Of a stretch of DNA of 40,897 nucleotides, positions 1 through 10,419 are shown one piece after another. The notes beneath the pieces were generated by a model that did not search any database, was not told the DNA's origin, and saw only the letters and a list, made by a program, of their open reading frames with translations. Made by a program: the position numbers and the translations under genes. The DNA comes from Vulcanisaeta distributa JCM 11213 (GTDB lineage Archaea; Thermoproteota; Thermoprotei; Thermoproteales; Thermocladiaceae): assembly GCA_001316125.1 (NCBI GenBank), contig BBCS01000014.1, forward strand, positions 1 through 40,897. The letters are read 5' to 3'. How positions within the stretch are numbered: position 1 is the stretch's first letter; each line of letters opens with the position of its first letter.

Positions 1-1221
1 CCCACCTAATGTACCTCAACACATCACCCTCCGGCTCATCACCTATGGCGAGCACGTAAAACCCAGGATCCCGAATTAAGACCTCATCCTCGTAATACTC
101 AGGTCTCCTAAGGCATGGGATTAAGTACCTCCTCGGTAACTCCAATTGCTTGCCATCATTAGAAATAACCACGTAATCACGGGTCTCCTCAACAATCCTC
201 CAATACCTATTTGGTATGAAGAAGAAGTCTGGACCATACATCTCAACACCCCTGACCACCTCATGCCTCCCTAAATAACGCATTAACCCTCTGTCCAGGG
301 CATTCTCCATAATGAAGATAAGCCTCATCGCCTTATCGTAATTAAACAGCGACAACCAATTCCTATCAGCGAAGGTGGGCAACCTACTTAAATTCACAAA
401 CCCCCCCACCCTCCTCAAGCCCCCCCCATCATAGTAATAAATACCGGTCTCAATGCTTGAGTCATTAATGACGCCTAACAACCCACTCCTCTTCCTAATG
501 AAGATTATCAACTCCTTAAACCCACTACCATCACTAAATGACGGAGCCACCCTATTCTCCACAAGACCAATCACATCATACCTCAATCTCAACAACCTCT
601 TCACACCCTCACCCTGCTCCGTGTAGAACGTGGACGCCGGCATCACGAGGATTGCATAACCACCATCCTAAGAATGTGATCTATCAGGAAGAAGGAAAGA
701 ACGTGGAGGCCCGGATCCCTCCTCATAATGAGCCTCCCATAACCCATTGATTCCATTAACCTCAATAATTCATACCTATTTCGAACCAATTGCCACCTAA
801 CGAAGGGCGGATTAGAAATAATAATATCAGCCCTATACCCCACGCAACCTTAAAGGCATCACCGCAAACAACCTCAACATCATCATACAACGAAGACAAA
901 ACCCTACGGGCCAATTCACACGGTCCCTCGTTAATCTCTATGGCAATAACCTTCCTAGGCTTAATAAGGTCATTCACCGCCGAAAGCGTGACCCCCCCTG
1001 AACCAGCGAATGGTCCATAACCACCACATCCCTCCTATACTCCTCACCTAACTCCTGAAGGAAACTTCTAATCACGGTTAATCCATCACGGCTAGTGTAG
1101 TACGATGAGGTACCTCTCCTATCTACGGTCCTCTGAATCTCGTACTGCTCATCGACTAAGTACATTAGGCCCTCTCACCAAATTCCCTAATCTTTCTAAG
1201 TCCGAGGTTTATAACTTCCAC
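1..1221 (-). CDS. N6-adenine DNA methyltransferase, partial at left edge, frameshifted
   Basis: Class gamma-type N6-adenine methyltransferase: motif I (DPFAGSGGVT, around 980-1015) binds S-adenosylmethionine and motif IV (SNPPFVRW, around 800) is catalytic. After it comes a long target-recognition-like region, open all the way to base 1, so the C-terminus lies outside the window. The frame breaks near 1010 (GACCCA read as GACCA), near 840 and near 670; each repair restores a continuous protein. First obvious Met is at 1165, but one more indel would join an upstream segment starting at a GTG at 1221, with an AT-rich promoter-like stretch near 1256. It resembles HsdM/Eco57I-type modification enzymes; a restriction partner is not visible. 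It is divergent from the ATPase operon at 1390-5331. Confidence 0.8.
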
Positions 1222-1389
1222 GAATAATAAGGGTATCCTTACTCACTGTATTACATTATAATCAATGGTAATCCCATAATGCGATGATAATTAACATTAA
1301 GTAAAGAAAGACCATAATTACACTAGATTAAGTGCATCATCACTACACGGGGAATTTAGCAAAAATAACTGTGAAAGGAAAGAATACTC

Positions 1390-1545
1390 ATGGGCATTAG
1401 GACTCTAAGCTGGTTATTACTACTAAGTATTAGTAGGAACGGAAGAAGTAATGCAACAATAACTAACATGAGACCATTAAAGCAGGACACGGAGGAGGTG
1501 ATTATCAATGTCGAGCTTGAACTCGAGCTTACTGAAGGTAAATAA
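1390..1545 (+). CDS. small ORF overlapping the start of the HerA-like ATPase
   Basis: A 51-codon ATG-to-TAA frame with a short hydrophobic stretch (TLSWLLLLSI, residues 5-14) and an acidic C-terminus. It overlaps the next gene's start by 38 bases in another frame, and its codons contain that gene's Shine-Dalgarno-like sequence, so it could couple translation. A TATA-like CAAAAATAAC lies about 30 bases before its ATG, which suits a leaderless first gene of an operon. I recognise no family. It may be only a chance frame. Confidence 0.35.
   Translation: MGIRTLSWLLLLSISRNGRSNATITNMRPLKQDTEEVIINVELELELTEGK
1491..1500 (+). promoter_or_regulatory. strong Shine-Dalgarno sequence
   Basis: GGAGGAGGTG sits seven bases before the ATG at 1508 and decides that start. 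Most starts in this window look leaderless, so a strong ribosome site here fits a gene inside an operon, supporting the small ORF at 1390. Confidence 0.6.
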
Positions 1546-3230
1546 TAAACTAATCATTGGGCTCCGTGTAAAGAAGGAATTCAATGCATGGGACATGATA
1601 AAGATACTCAATGGCTTAAGAATTACCGTGATAAAGGATGAGGTAGGGCTCTTAATACTTCACGCACCAGCTCACGTTCCATTATTCGCGGGCATATATA
1701 AGAATAGAGTAATGCAACTACTAAATAGGTGGGCTGATTACATTGAGCCATTACCATCAGGAATAACGCTGAGCATAATCGATAATGCATCGATAATGTT
1801 CTCAGGGGTTAAGGGTAGAGTGACTTCAGTCCAGGGCTCAACACCGGTCATAATGACAATATGCAAGTTAAATAATGACCAGGTAAGGTATACATTATTC
1901 CTAAGAGGAGCAACCCGCGGAAAAGCCGATGTACTATCATGCGGCGATAAAGCATCCTTATTACAACTTCAGGATAACATAGACCTGACCCTCAAGCCAT
2001 CACCAAGGCCTGGAAGTATGTTCATGACGAGGTACTACCCAATAGACGTTGACTTAACGAGACACCTAATGATTTTAGGTGCCACAGGCTCAGGAAAAAC
2101 TACGCTCGTGAAGTCACTGATAAATAGTGCCCTTCAGAAGAACGTGTTTAATAAGATCGTGATATTCGATCCAACTGGTGAGTACTCACTGGACCTGGTG
2201 GGGGGGCGTGGTTACGTGGCCGTACCTGGCATAGATATTGCCGTTAATCCATTGGCATTACCAAGGCATAAGGCTAGTGAGTTACTCTCAATGGCTATTC
2301 AAGCAACTGCCCTTATATATGGTGAGAATGATAATGGCGGTTTCTCATTCATTCAACTCGAGATCCTTGATAAAGCCCTTGAAAGACTTGGTGATAGGAA
2401 TACCCTGAAGGACCTATACGTGGTGCTGAATGATCTTGAGCAGGAGTTGAGGAGGAATGATTACCTAAATGCCATTTCCGCGGTGAGGCGTAGGTTGAGG
2501 AAGGTTATGATAGCCGCGTTAATGAGGAATGCGCTAAGTGCTAGTGCTGCTCAGTCCAGGTTATTGGTCATAAACATGGCGCCGCTTTACTTCGTGTCTC
2601 AGGTCGCCGCAATCATATTTACACTAACATTTCTTGAAGTGCTCAGTGGCATTCTTAGGAAATCCCTTGTCGTCATTGATGAGGCCCATAGAATCCTCAA
2701 TAGGTATATGGTTGGTGAGTCAATCATTGAGAGGTTGATTAGAGGGTAGGCATGATGGTGTTACGCTTATACTTGTGACACAGGATCCCCCCCTTGACAT
2801 TAAGAGGAACGTACTCGACATTGTTGGTAATTACGCAGTCTTTAAGCTGAATGGTAAGTCTGCGGTTGAGGCAGCGGACCTATTGGGTATTGGTAAAGAC
2901 ATTGTCATTAAATTGAAGCCCCCCCTCGAGTTTTATTACCACAGTAATGACATTACCGTTAAGGCGCAGATAATGGGTAATCCAGGGATTAATTACCTAA
3001 TGGCCTCGGACGTTATTTACAAGAGGTTGCTCGAGAGGGTTAATGATGAGGATTACGTTAATGCCATGATTAAGAGGTTTGGGCGTTCGCTAAACCCTGT
3101 GTTGGTTCCTCAGGTGGTTGAGTTGGGTAAGAGGTTGGGTTATGACGTTAGGACCATAATCCAACTGGCGGCTAGGAAGGACCCTGAGTACTATAAGCTG
3201 CTTTCCAGGGTGATTATTGGTGAGGAATAA
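1508..3230 (+). CDS. HerA/VirB4-like (DUF87) P-loop ATPase, frameshifted
   Basis: About 570 residues once joined. Walker A GATGSGKTTL is near residue 192, Walker B LVVIDEAHRIL near 393, and a sensor-like segment LILVTQDP follows. These mark the HerA/FtsK/VirB4 superfamily of ring ATPases that pump DNA or assemble secretion machines. The frame breaks at about 2745 in AGAGGGTAGG (one extra G or two lost bases); downstream the same protein continues to 3230. The run of C at 2783 reads as DPP where relatives usually have one proline. It overlaps the following membrane-protein gene by about 14 bases. Archaeal CedB/TedB DNA-import ATPases belong to this superfamily, but I cannot assign that role from sequence alone. 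Confidence 0.85.
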
Positions 3231-3882
3231 ATTAGTAATTGCCATCGTCGTCTCACTAGTCATATATCTCATTGACCATAGGATCTACCTAATCATCATT
3301 AATACGTTGATACCAATTATACTGATTAAGGATTTAATTGGACTTAGAGAACAGGTTAGGCTATTTATTAATGGTGGTGATCCCGTAGAATCCGCGAGGA
3401 TTGGTTTAGGGGGGGGTGTCATGGTGAATGATAGGGAGTTAGTGGGTCTTAGGATTTTGGGTGTGGCTTATACGTTTGATTCCGCGTTTGAGGAGGCGTT
3501 GGCTAGGGCTCGTGCGATGGTTCACCTATTCTCTAAGTATAGGGCTGTTATTTTAATATCCTCGAGTGGAAGCTACATTATTGGCGTTGATAAGGGTTAT
3601 TATCATGAATTGGTTGCGGAACTTGAACGACTTAATGTTAAGGTTACCAGGATCAGCGGTTTTGAGTTGGCTAATGCCCTTAGAATGAGTATTAGGCGTA
3701 GGTCATTAGCTAGGCTTCCACTCCTTATGCTGCCTATCCCACTCCTCATTATGTCGTCGGCCTACGTATTCCTTGCGATCTCATTACTATACATCATTTA
3801 TTCCATTAATGACCTCTCAAGGAGGAGGTTCGTGGTTAATGTTGGGTTTAATAATGAGGTTATTCACGACCTGAGGCTATGA
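3217..3882 (+). CDS. membrane protein between two HerA-like ATPases
   Basis: Intact frame of about 220 residues. A long hydrophobic N-terminal segment (residues 5-40, one or two membrane helices) is followed by a soluble alpha/beta middle of about 120 residues and a C-terminal hydrophobic pair (roughly 167-195). Start is TTG 3217 or GTG 3220, both inside the end of the preceding ATPase; the stop TGA overlaps the next gene's ATG as ATGA. This coupling implies a complex with the two ATPases. The family is unknown to me; a membrane anchor or channel component for a DNA-translocating machine is inference. The run of G at 3409 gives LGGG and may be over-long. Confidence 0.75.
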   Translation: MVRNKLVIAIVVSLVIYLIDHRIYLIIINTLIPIILIKDLIGLREQVRLFINGGDPVESARIGLGGGVMVNDRELVGLRILGVAYTFDSAFEEALARARAMVHLFSKYRAVILISSSGSYIIGVDKGYYHELVAELERLNVKVTRISGFELANALRMSIRRRSLARLPLLMLPIPLLIMSSAYVFLAISLLYIIYSINDLSRRRFVVNVGFNNEVIHDLRL

Positions 3883-5331
3883 TGGCCATGGATAGTACGA
3901 TGATAAGGCTGAGGCGCTGAGCCTTATGGTAGGGTTTCCCGTGCCCGTGCAAGCATTTTATTAATTATCTCGAGCAATGATGAGCTTAGGGACTGGATTA
4001 AGAACACCGCCAGTAGGGCTTATGGGAAGTTCCTAATGCTTAGGCATATTAGGTACTTCCTCAGTTATAAGGACTTTGAGATTGTATTAAGGAGGATCCA
4101 ACAGGGTGAGGATGTTTACTCACTTTACCTGGCAAGCACAGCGAGGTTCGAATCATCGTTTAAGTGGGGGGGATGGACGCCATCAGTACCAATATCAAAG
4201 ATTTTAGGTATTAATCACGGCCGTGCATGGACCATGGAACTAAACCTAGCAGTATTAATGCCGTTCTCATTTCAATTAATTAATGAAGGCCACGGCTTAG
4301 CAGTAATAGGTAGGGACATTAATAATAGGGAGATCCACTGGTCATTTAGCGGTTCAAGCCCCCCCCACGTATTAATTATAGGGCCAACAGGTGCGGGTAA
4401 GACAACGCTGGCCATGAGTATTGCCTACCAGGTTAAGCGTAGGTTAGGGAATAAAGTTAAGTTAATAATAATTGATCCTCACGGGCATACCGAGGTCCTT
4501 GGTAGGCTAATTAATGTTAGGACCATAGACTTAAGTAGAAATAGGATTATAGTGAGCGATTCCTCAATACTAATTGAGTCAGTACGACTATCAAACCCGC
4601 TTTTCGCGATCGGTACCGAGGGCGCATTGCTACGTATGGTGAGTATTGGTGATGAAATTTCGAGCATTGATGAATTAATGAGAAGACTTAAGGAATTATC
4701 AAGCGATTTAATACTGAAGGAGGCGTATTATAACCTATACAATGCACTTGCACCAATAATTAATTACTACAACGGCGTAAATAATAACGCACTACTTAAT
4801 GTTTATGATCTACTTAATGGTGACGCAATCTTCACAATGAGGTCAATACTAAGCAATGAATTACTTAGGTACTTAACACTGCTCATAATACTCTCCATTA
4901 GTAAGAAGGCGATTTCCGAGTGCCCTAATCCACCGTGTCCATTAAGGTACCTCGTCGTCATTGATGAGGCCCACAACGTACTTAAACTACCGAGTGAATA
5001 CAGAGTGCTTGGTGTTGATGACCCGGTGGAGAGGATGTTTAGGGAGTTGAGGAAGTTCGGCGTTGCACTATTTATTTTGGTACAACCACCACTTGATGCC
5101 CTTAATGAGGGTGTCTTGGGAAATATTGGTACTGCCATTATTCTATCGGGGAACTCACAATACGTCTCTCACGTAGTATCAAACATAAGCGGTATTAATG
5201 GTGATGATGCTACATGGTTATTGAGTGGGCGGTTCAGAGCATTGGTGTTGCGTCAGGGTGAGCCTAAGCCTATTAAGCTATCTCGACTTCACGTCCCTAA
5301 GGAGTTGATAATGGAGAAAGCAATTGGATGA
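3879..5331 (+). CDS. second HerA/VirB4-like ATPase, frameshifted at its N-terminus
   Basis: About 480 residues. Walker A GPTGAGKTTLAMS and Walker B LVVIDEAHNVLKL are clear, and SSPPHVLIIGP just before Walker A is typical of the VirB4/HerA group. The long open frame begins at 4036, but upstream codons in two shifted frames read sensibly (segments like LMVGFPVPV, then ASILLIISSNDELRDWI) back to an ATG at 3879 that overlaps the previous stop. Two small indels before 3970 explain this. It differs from the first ATPase in length and N-terminus, so the pair is not a recent duplication. Two different ring ATPases with one membrane protein suggest a DNA-transfer or defence machine. Confidence 0.85.
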
Positions 5332-5360
5332 TTTTGAAGAGAAAATGTAATGAGTAGTAT

Positions 5361-5753
5361 TCAACTCATGTTCTCACCACTATTCTCATTATTGTTATTA
5401 ACATTATTATCGGCGTAATATGACCGATCCGACACGAAAACCTCAACCTTCTTGGCATTTAAGCTCTTAGCTATATATTCAAAGGCAGCCATTGGATTTG
5501 TGTGGCTACCGCAGGTGTATACATCGACGGTGGCATACCCGTGCTCGGGCCAGGTATGGATTGATATGTGGCTTTCAGCGACTATGGCTACTACGGATAT
5601 TCCGCCATTGACTCCAAACTTGTAGTAAAAGGTTGATACGACTAACGCACCGGCGATATCCGCTGCCTCCTTAACTATTTTTAGTAGATACACCTCATCC
5701 TTAAGCAATTCCCTATTGCAACCATATAGATTTCCATACACGTGTACCCCCAT
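5361..5753 (-). CDS. speD: S-adenosylmethionine decarboxylase proenzyme (SpeD/SpeH class)
   Basis: Intact, 130 residues, the normal archaeal/class 1B length. The pyruvoyl-forming cleavage site is in ESHISIHTWPEHGYA (serine after the glutamate), and YTCG carries the conserved cysteine. The enzyme makes decarboxylated AdoMet for spermidine and long-chain polyamine synthesis. In crenarchaea a paralogue of the same fold is an arginine decarboxylase, and sequence alone does not fully separate them. Start ATG 5753 gives the usual MGVHVYGNLYG opening. The asparagine-rich tail (NNVNNNNENSG) is a lineage extra. It is divergent from the phosphohexuloisomerase gene across 5754-5971. Confidence 0.9.
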   Translation of the reverse strand: MGVHVYGNLYGCNRELLKDEVYLLKIVKEAADIAGALVVSTFYYKFGVNGGISVVAIVAESHISIHTWPEHGYATVDVYTCGSHTNPMAAFEYIAKSLNAKKVEVFVSDRSYYADNNVNNNNENSGENMS

Positions 5754-5940
5754 ACACTAGTGCACTCCTCTCCCTGCCCCCCAGTTCTATTAGAGTTTGG
5801 GTCGTCATCTTCCCCAATATTGAACGTTTTTTGAGTAATGCGTACCCAACCCCCCCTATATAAACATATCCCCCCCCTAAAAACAGCGGTATTACCTTAA
5901 ACGGTGAAGTTCACGGCTTGGGTTCATTAGGGGATAAGTA

Positions 5941-5948
5941 TTAAATAC
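5941..5948 (+). promoter_or_regulatory. TATA box for the phosphohexuloisomerase gene
   Basis: TTAAATAC centred about 27 bases before the ATG at 5972, the archaeal spacing for a leaderless transcript. The rest of 5754-5971 holds two long C runs separated by TATATAAACATAT, which may serve the divergent speD gene. Confidence 0.5.
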
Positions 5949-5971
5949 TTCAAGTGTAATTTCTCTGTTAG

Positions 5972-6597
5972 ATGGAAGGACTAGATTATTTTAAGAGTGC
6001 GTATGTAGAGATTGGAAATTTTATTTTAAATGCCCTCAACATAATTAATATGAAGGAGGTTGAGTTGTTCGTGGATGTCTTGATAAATGTCTATAAGAGT
6101 GATAAGAAGGTCCTCGTCGTTGGTGCGGGGGGGTAGGTCGGGGGGGGCTTGTGGGGCAGGCATTCGCGATGAGGTTGATGCACCTTGGTTTTAGGTCCTA
6201 TGTGCTTGGTGAGACAATAACGCCGAGTGTTGGTGATGGTGACCTTGTGGTTGCGATTTCAGGTAGTGGTACGACGACCATGGTCGTGGCTGCGGCTGAG
6301 GCGGCTAAGAAGATGAGGGCTAAGGTCGTCGCAATAACGAGTTATAGAGACTCGCCGCTGGCTAATTACGCCGACCTGGTGGTCCAAGTGCCTGGTAGGA
6401 CTAAGGTGGCTACAATGGATGATTACTTCGCCAGGCAGATACTCGGTCTTCATGAGCCTCTGGCGCCATTGGGGGGGACATTATTCGAGGACACAACGAT
6501 GGTTCTGCTTGACGCAGTAATTGCGGAGTTAATGCATAGGCTTAGGAAGACGGAGGATGAGATAAGGAGTAGGCATGCCAATATTGAGGTTCCCTAA
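5972..6597 (+). CDS. hxlB: 6-phospho-3-hexuloisomerase (SIS domain), frameshifted
   Basis: SIS-domain isomerase converting 3-hexulose-6-phosphate to fructose-6-phosphate. In archaea this belongs to the ribulose monophosphate pathway, used in reverse to make pentoses. The first 52 codons reach VVGAG, then a stop appears because the conserved GAGRSGLVG is written with two inflated G runs (7 and 8 where 3 and 4 are expected). From 6151 the family resumes: [14 protein letters not shown], the SGSGTT phosphosugar-binding loop, and APLG-TLFE near the end, with one extra glycine. The hexulose-phosphate synthase partner is not nearby. Length matches the family once repaired. Confidence 0.85.
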
Positions 6598-6607
6598 ACT
6601 AGTTCCC

Positions 6608-7734
6608 CTATTCCTCGCTCTCCATTGCCCTAATACCAACGTTTATGAGACGTTTAAACACCCTATCAATTAACCTCACGTAAATGCCCTTTTGACCCAC
6701 GAACGCACCAAAGGCATTCTTTTTCACGGTTACCATTAACTCAGGCCCAGCGAAGTCCACGTCAACTATGTGCTTACCAATCCAACCAACCGGGTGGAGC
6801 GCCCTAATCCACTCCTTGAAGTTAAGGTTCATTTCCACGGTCCTAACCCTCAGGTTACTCTCACCCTCAATTGCCTTAATCCTCTCACCACCCTTACCAA
6901 CCACCCTACCCAGGTGACCCTCCTTAGCTATTATTAATGCGTCAGGCACATTCTCACTCTTAATGCCCAGATTCTCCTTCTCTTGCTTAAACTCAATCAC
7001 CGTAACTACATCGGCGTCCGGCGCGTGAACCCTTATTAAGTCGAGTATCTGCTTCTCCGTATTACTCAATTCCCTCTTCCTCATCCTCAACTCAAAGGAT
7101 ACCTTAACACCCCCCCTCTTGGCACCTGGTCTGACGATATCCTTAAGGCCTAGGTCCACAACCACCGCATTCTCCTCATTAAGTAGAACCTCCCTGAGCA
7201 ATGTTGCGCCATCCTTCTCAACACCAAGTGGTCTCTGGAGCACTGGGTCGCCCGCGATTATTAATCGTGAATTCCTGCCAATCCTCATGAGTATCTCAGC
7301 GGCATTTTCAGGCTGAGTGCTCTGGCGTCGTCAAGGAATATTAATGAGTCATCAAACGTCCTACCCCTTAGGTAGGATACGTCGGTAACCATTACCTTAC
7401 CCTCCTGAAGAAGCTTCGTTATTTCCTCCCTATCCATCAATCCCTCAAGGATGTCCTCAAGGTATGCAGAGGCAACCTTGTAGTACAGGTCACCAAGTTC
7501 CTCAGGTGTTAATGACCTACCCGTGCTAACGTCAACCACGGGCCTGGCGATTATGAATCGTTTATAAGTCCCTGCAAGTACTGAGGATATGCCGTAAACG
7601 CACGATATTAGGCTCTTACCGGTACCCGTTGGTCCGAAGACACCCACTATCTCGTTCCTCGAGTCCTTAAGCGCATTTAGGAATCTCTCCTGTCCAATGC
7701 TCATTGGCTTAATCTTGTCCAGTAATGACGACAT
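6608..7734 (-). CDS. PhoH-like ATPase with C-terminal KH domains, frameshifted
   Basis: About 375 residues. The N-terminal ATPase has Walker A FGPTGTGKSL, a PhoH-type segment RGRTFDDSLIFLDDA (Walker B) and MRIGRNSRLIIAGDP. The C-terminal half carries a KH loop (GRVVGKGGERIKAIEG) and a second KH-like part (GAFVGQKGIYVR), implying RNA or single-stranded nucleic-acid binding. The break at about 7305 is one C lost in AGCCCT (relatives read ALSPENAAEILMRIG). The GG at about 7115 in KRGGVK sits on a 7-base run. A TATA-like TTTAAA about 26 bases before the ATG at 7734 suggests a leaderless gene. It is convergent with hxlB, with only 10 bases between the stops. Confidence 0.8.
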
Positions 7735-7777
7735 CGGTTCATGATTAATTAATGGGTTTTTAAATCCTTACTTGTGA

Positions 7778-8316
7778 CTAGCCAAACATTGTCTTCACAG
7801 GCGTAATCTTTTCGCGACAGACCTCCCTGGCCAATTTAACTGGATCATCAAAGTACCTAATCCTAATGACCCTCCTATCATCGACATACTCAGGAAATGC
7901 CTTAGGCAAGGCATCACTACTCAGGTTAGTTCCGACTAACACGTATGCGGGCTTACCCATTGCATAGGCTAGGAGCACCTCAATTATCGTACCAGCACCA
8001 CCGCCTAACGCCACCAGTACGTCACTGGACCTAACCATTATTACAGACCTACACCTAAATTCACACCCACTGTCAATCCTAACAACACCACTTGGTAATT
8101 CGACATCGTGTCTCTCCAGGGGGGGAGTATGACGGCTATCCTAAAGCCTAGTTTCAACGCCTCATCAATTATTGTCTTCATGAACCCCCCCCAATAACCA
8201 CCAAGCAGTAGTGTGGCCGTTGGGCACTGCGAATGAAGCTCCTTGAGAAATTCCCTGGCCATGGTCTCGGTCTTAGGATCCACAGGGCTTGAATGAGCGG
8301 CTATGGCAATCTGCAT
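7778..8316 (-). CDS. LOG/TIGR00725-like Rossmann protein, frameshifted
   Basis: About 180 residues after joining two frames. The GGAGTIIEVLLAYAMGKP segment matches the PGGxGTxxE loop of the LOG / lysine-decarboxylase-like and molybdenum-cofactor-carrier-like families; the N-terminal half has TATLLLGGYWGGFMKTIIDEAL, a related nucleotide-binding loop. The frame breaks at the C run near 8117, after VILP; repairing it gives ERHDVELPSGVVR leading into the second part. The likely activity is nucleotide or nucleoside-monophosphate phosphoribohydrolase-like or nucleotide binding; I cannot choose. Start ATG 8316, with CATTATAAG about 28 bases upstream. Confidence 0.7.
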
Positions 8317-8355
8317 TGCTACTACGCTGAGTTAGGCGCTTATAATGCTTAATCC

Positions 8356-9445
8356 TCATCGAATATTCATTGATTCCCTAAGCATCGGTATTATGTGGTT
8401 ATCAATTACGTAATTAATGACCTCCCTACAACCATTACAATTAATGGTTGATACCCTGAACGTAGGTATTGACCCATCAATAACCGCCACACTATTTAAT
8501 GCAGTATTTACCTCATTCTCTGTGGCAATGTCGATCTTATTCACGAGTAGTAATAATGGCGTACCACTAAAGCTGCTTCGGATCTCCCTCAATAGGTTTA
8601 ATTGTTCCGTTAATGAGTAACCGCTGTGGTTTGTTGGGTCCAGGATAAAGACTATGACCCTCGCCAAATACTTCAGTGCCAGTATTGCCTGGAGTTCGAT
8701 CTTATTACGTTCGCTCAATGGCCTATCAAGGAGACCAGGGGGTATCTATTACCTGGACCTTCACGTCATTGAGAACCGTGAAATGACCAACATGCAACTC
8801 CTTTGTGGTGAATGGGTATTCGGCAACCTTAGGTTTACCACTACTCACACACCTAACGAAGCTACTCTTCCCAACATTAGGCATTCCAGAGACCACAATC
8901 GTGAATAGGCCTGGATCTATGCTTGGTAACTTATCGAGCTTAGCCGCTGCACCCTTTAGGAAGTCAAGCTCTGGCTTTAAGTCCATGAGCAAGTCCTTAA
9001 CCCTGGCTAGGAAGTTCCTCCTAGCTCTAATTATGTCATTGCTCGTTGTGGCGGACTTAATGGCCATCACGGCATCCTTATATATTGATGAGAGGGCCTT
9101 CGTGGCATGACCAACCTTGGCCAGGGAGTGCTTGTACATGGTCCTATCAATCATTAACTCAATCAATTCCCTATAGAATGGATGCAGGGAGTCTAGGAAC
9201 GGCATCCCAAGGGCCACATCACGAAAGGCATCACTCAAGTACTTCCTAACCTCCCTAACCCTCCTCAACTCAAGTCTCCTCAACCTATCAATGCCAGGTT
9301 CAATGCTTGGGTTCCTAGCCTGGAGACTAAAGTAAACACCAACCACGGCATCCCACAACTCCTCACTGGTTGGTATATGCGGTGCCTTAATCACGTTAAT
9401 GACCACGCCAATGCCTGCAATCCCCCTTAATAAACGTTTAATCAA
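8356..9445 (-). CDS. NOG1-like GTPase, frameshifted
   Basis: About 360 residues. The helical N-terminal half is typical of NOG1, followed by the GTPase domain: G1 GMPNVGKSS, G3 VIDTPG (broken), FILDPTNHSG and G4 LLVNKIDI. NOG1-family GTPases act in large ribosomal subunit assembly. The break at 8738 is one extra C in GATACCCCT, just after the G3 DTP, giving a false stop. The longest frame starts at a TTG (9445); a GTG near 9406 preceded by GTTTATTAA at TATA distance is a good alternative. It is divergent from the DUF998 gene across about 60 AT-rich bases. Confidence 0.85.
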
Positions 9446-9505
9446 TAATATACATAACCTAAATAATCGCAGTAATTAATAGGCGATATTCAATAATTAA
9501 TTAGG

Positions 9506-10087
9506 ATGGGCATCAATAGGCCAAGTACGGCGGGGGGGCTCCTAATATTCATTGGTGTGGCGGAATTCCTACTGTTAATGCTAATTGCCGAGGCGCTTTA
9601 CCCAGGTTATTCAGTTTCCAGGAACTACATTAGTGACCTGGGTGTTGGGCCTACGGCGATCTTATTCAACTCCTCAATAATAATCATGGGCCTCCTACTG
9701 GTAATTGCGGCAATACTCGTATGGGGACTTAGTAAGGTCTTTGCGGTAACAATAGCCCTAACGGGCATTGGCGCAATGGGCGTTGGCGTATTCCCAGAGA
9801 CCGTTCACCCGTTCCACCTGATCTTCGCATTAATCGTCTTCCTATTCGCATCAATATCGTCATACCCAACGATAAAGATATCAAGGGGGGGCCCAGGGAG
9901 AGCATTATGGCCAATACTAGGCACGGTCGGTCTCCTAGCCCTAATACTATATATAATGCACATGTACCTAGGCCTAGGCCCAGGCGGGATGGAGAGGATG
10001 ATAGTATACCCAAACCTAATCTGGGCCCTAGTCTTCAGCGCAGAGCTAATGAACTATCAACAACCAAAACCATCACAAAAAACTTAA
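9506..10087 (+). CDS. DUF998-family membrane protein
   Basis: Intact, 193 residues, with six predicted membrane helices (roughly 10-30, 52-72, 76-92, 98-118, 130-152, 165-182). The RNYISDLGVGP segment after the first helix and FPETVHPFHL between middle helices are hallmarks of DUF998, a family of unknown biochemical role sometimes linked to membrane adaptation. Start ATG 9506. Two glycine pairs lie on long G runs (9531, 9891) and may each carry one glycine too many. It ends 25 bases before tRNA-Thr. Confidence 0.8.
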   Translation: MGINRPSTAGGLLIFIGVAEFLLLMLIAEALYPGYSVSRNYISDLGVGPTAILFNSSIIIMGLLLVIAAILVWGLSKVFAVTIALTGIGAMGVGVFPETVHPFHLIFALIVFLFASISSYPTIKISRGGPGRALWPILGTVGLLALILYIMHMYLGLGPGGMERMIVYPNLIWALVFSAELMNYQQPKPSQKT

Positions 10088-10111
10088 AATTCCACAGGGA
10101 AACACACACTC

Positions 10112-10190
10112 GCCCCGGTAGCTCAGCCTGGTAGAGCGCCTCACTGGTAATGAGGAGGTCCCGGGTTCGAATCCGGCCGGGGGGGCTCCA
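10112..10190 (+). tRNA. tRNA-Thr (anticodon GGT), with defective T-arm and acceptor as written
   Basis: Acceptor 5' strand GCCCCGG, D-arm GCTC/GAGC, anticodon stem CCTCA/TGAGG around loop CTGGTAA (anticodon GGT), T-loop TTCGAAT and an encoded CCA. The 3' side does not pair as written: the T-stem needs CCCGG but reads CCGG, and the acceptor needs CCGGGGC but has seven G. Correcting one lost C and three extra G restores a canonical tRNA. No intron is seen. Confidence 0.9.
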
Positions 10191-10419
10191 GTTGGGGGGG
10201 TTGTTTTTCTTTTCGTGTTTAACCCGGATACTAATACACTGAACTCACTAGCCCTACTCCTTAGTTTTGCCCTCATTATTAATGCCTATGATTAGTTTAA
10301 AGGAATGTCTCACCAGATTAGTTAGAAGTACCGTTCTTATCAATGCCCATAGTAACCAAGGACTTTAATTTAATAGTATTACCTGCCGTTTTAATTTATC
10401 TAACCCACCCAGTTTCATC

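Noticed and set aside
9729..10276. Frames overlapping the DUF998 gene and tRNA-Thr on either strand
   Set aside because: Shadows of the membrane protein and of the tRNA.
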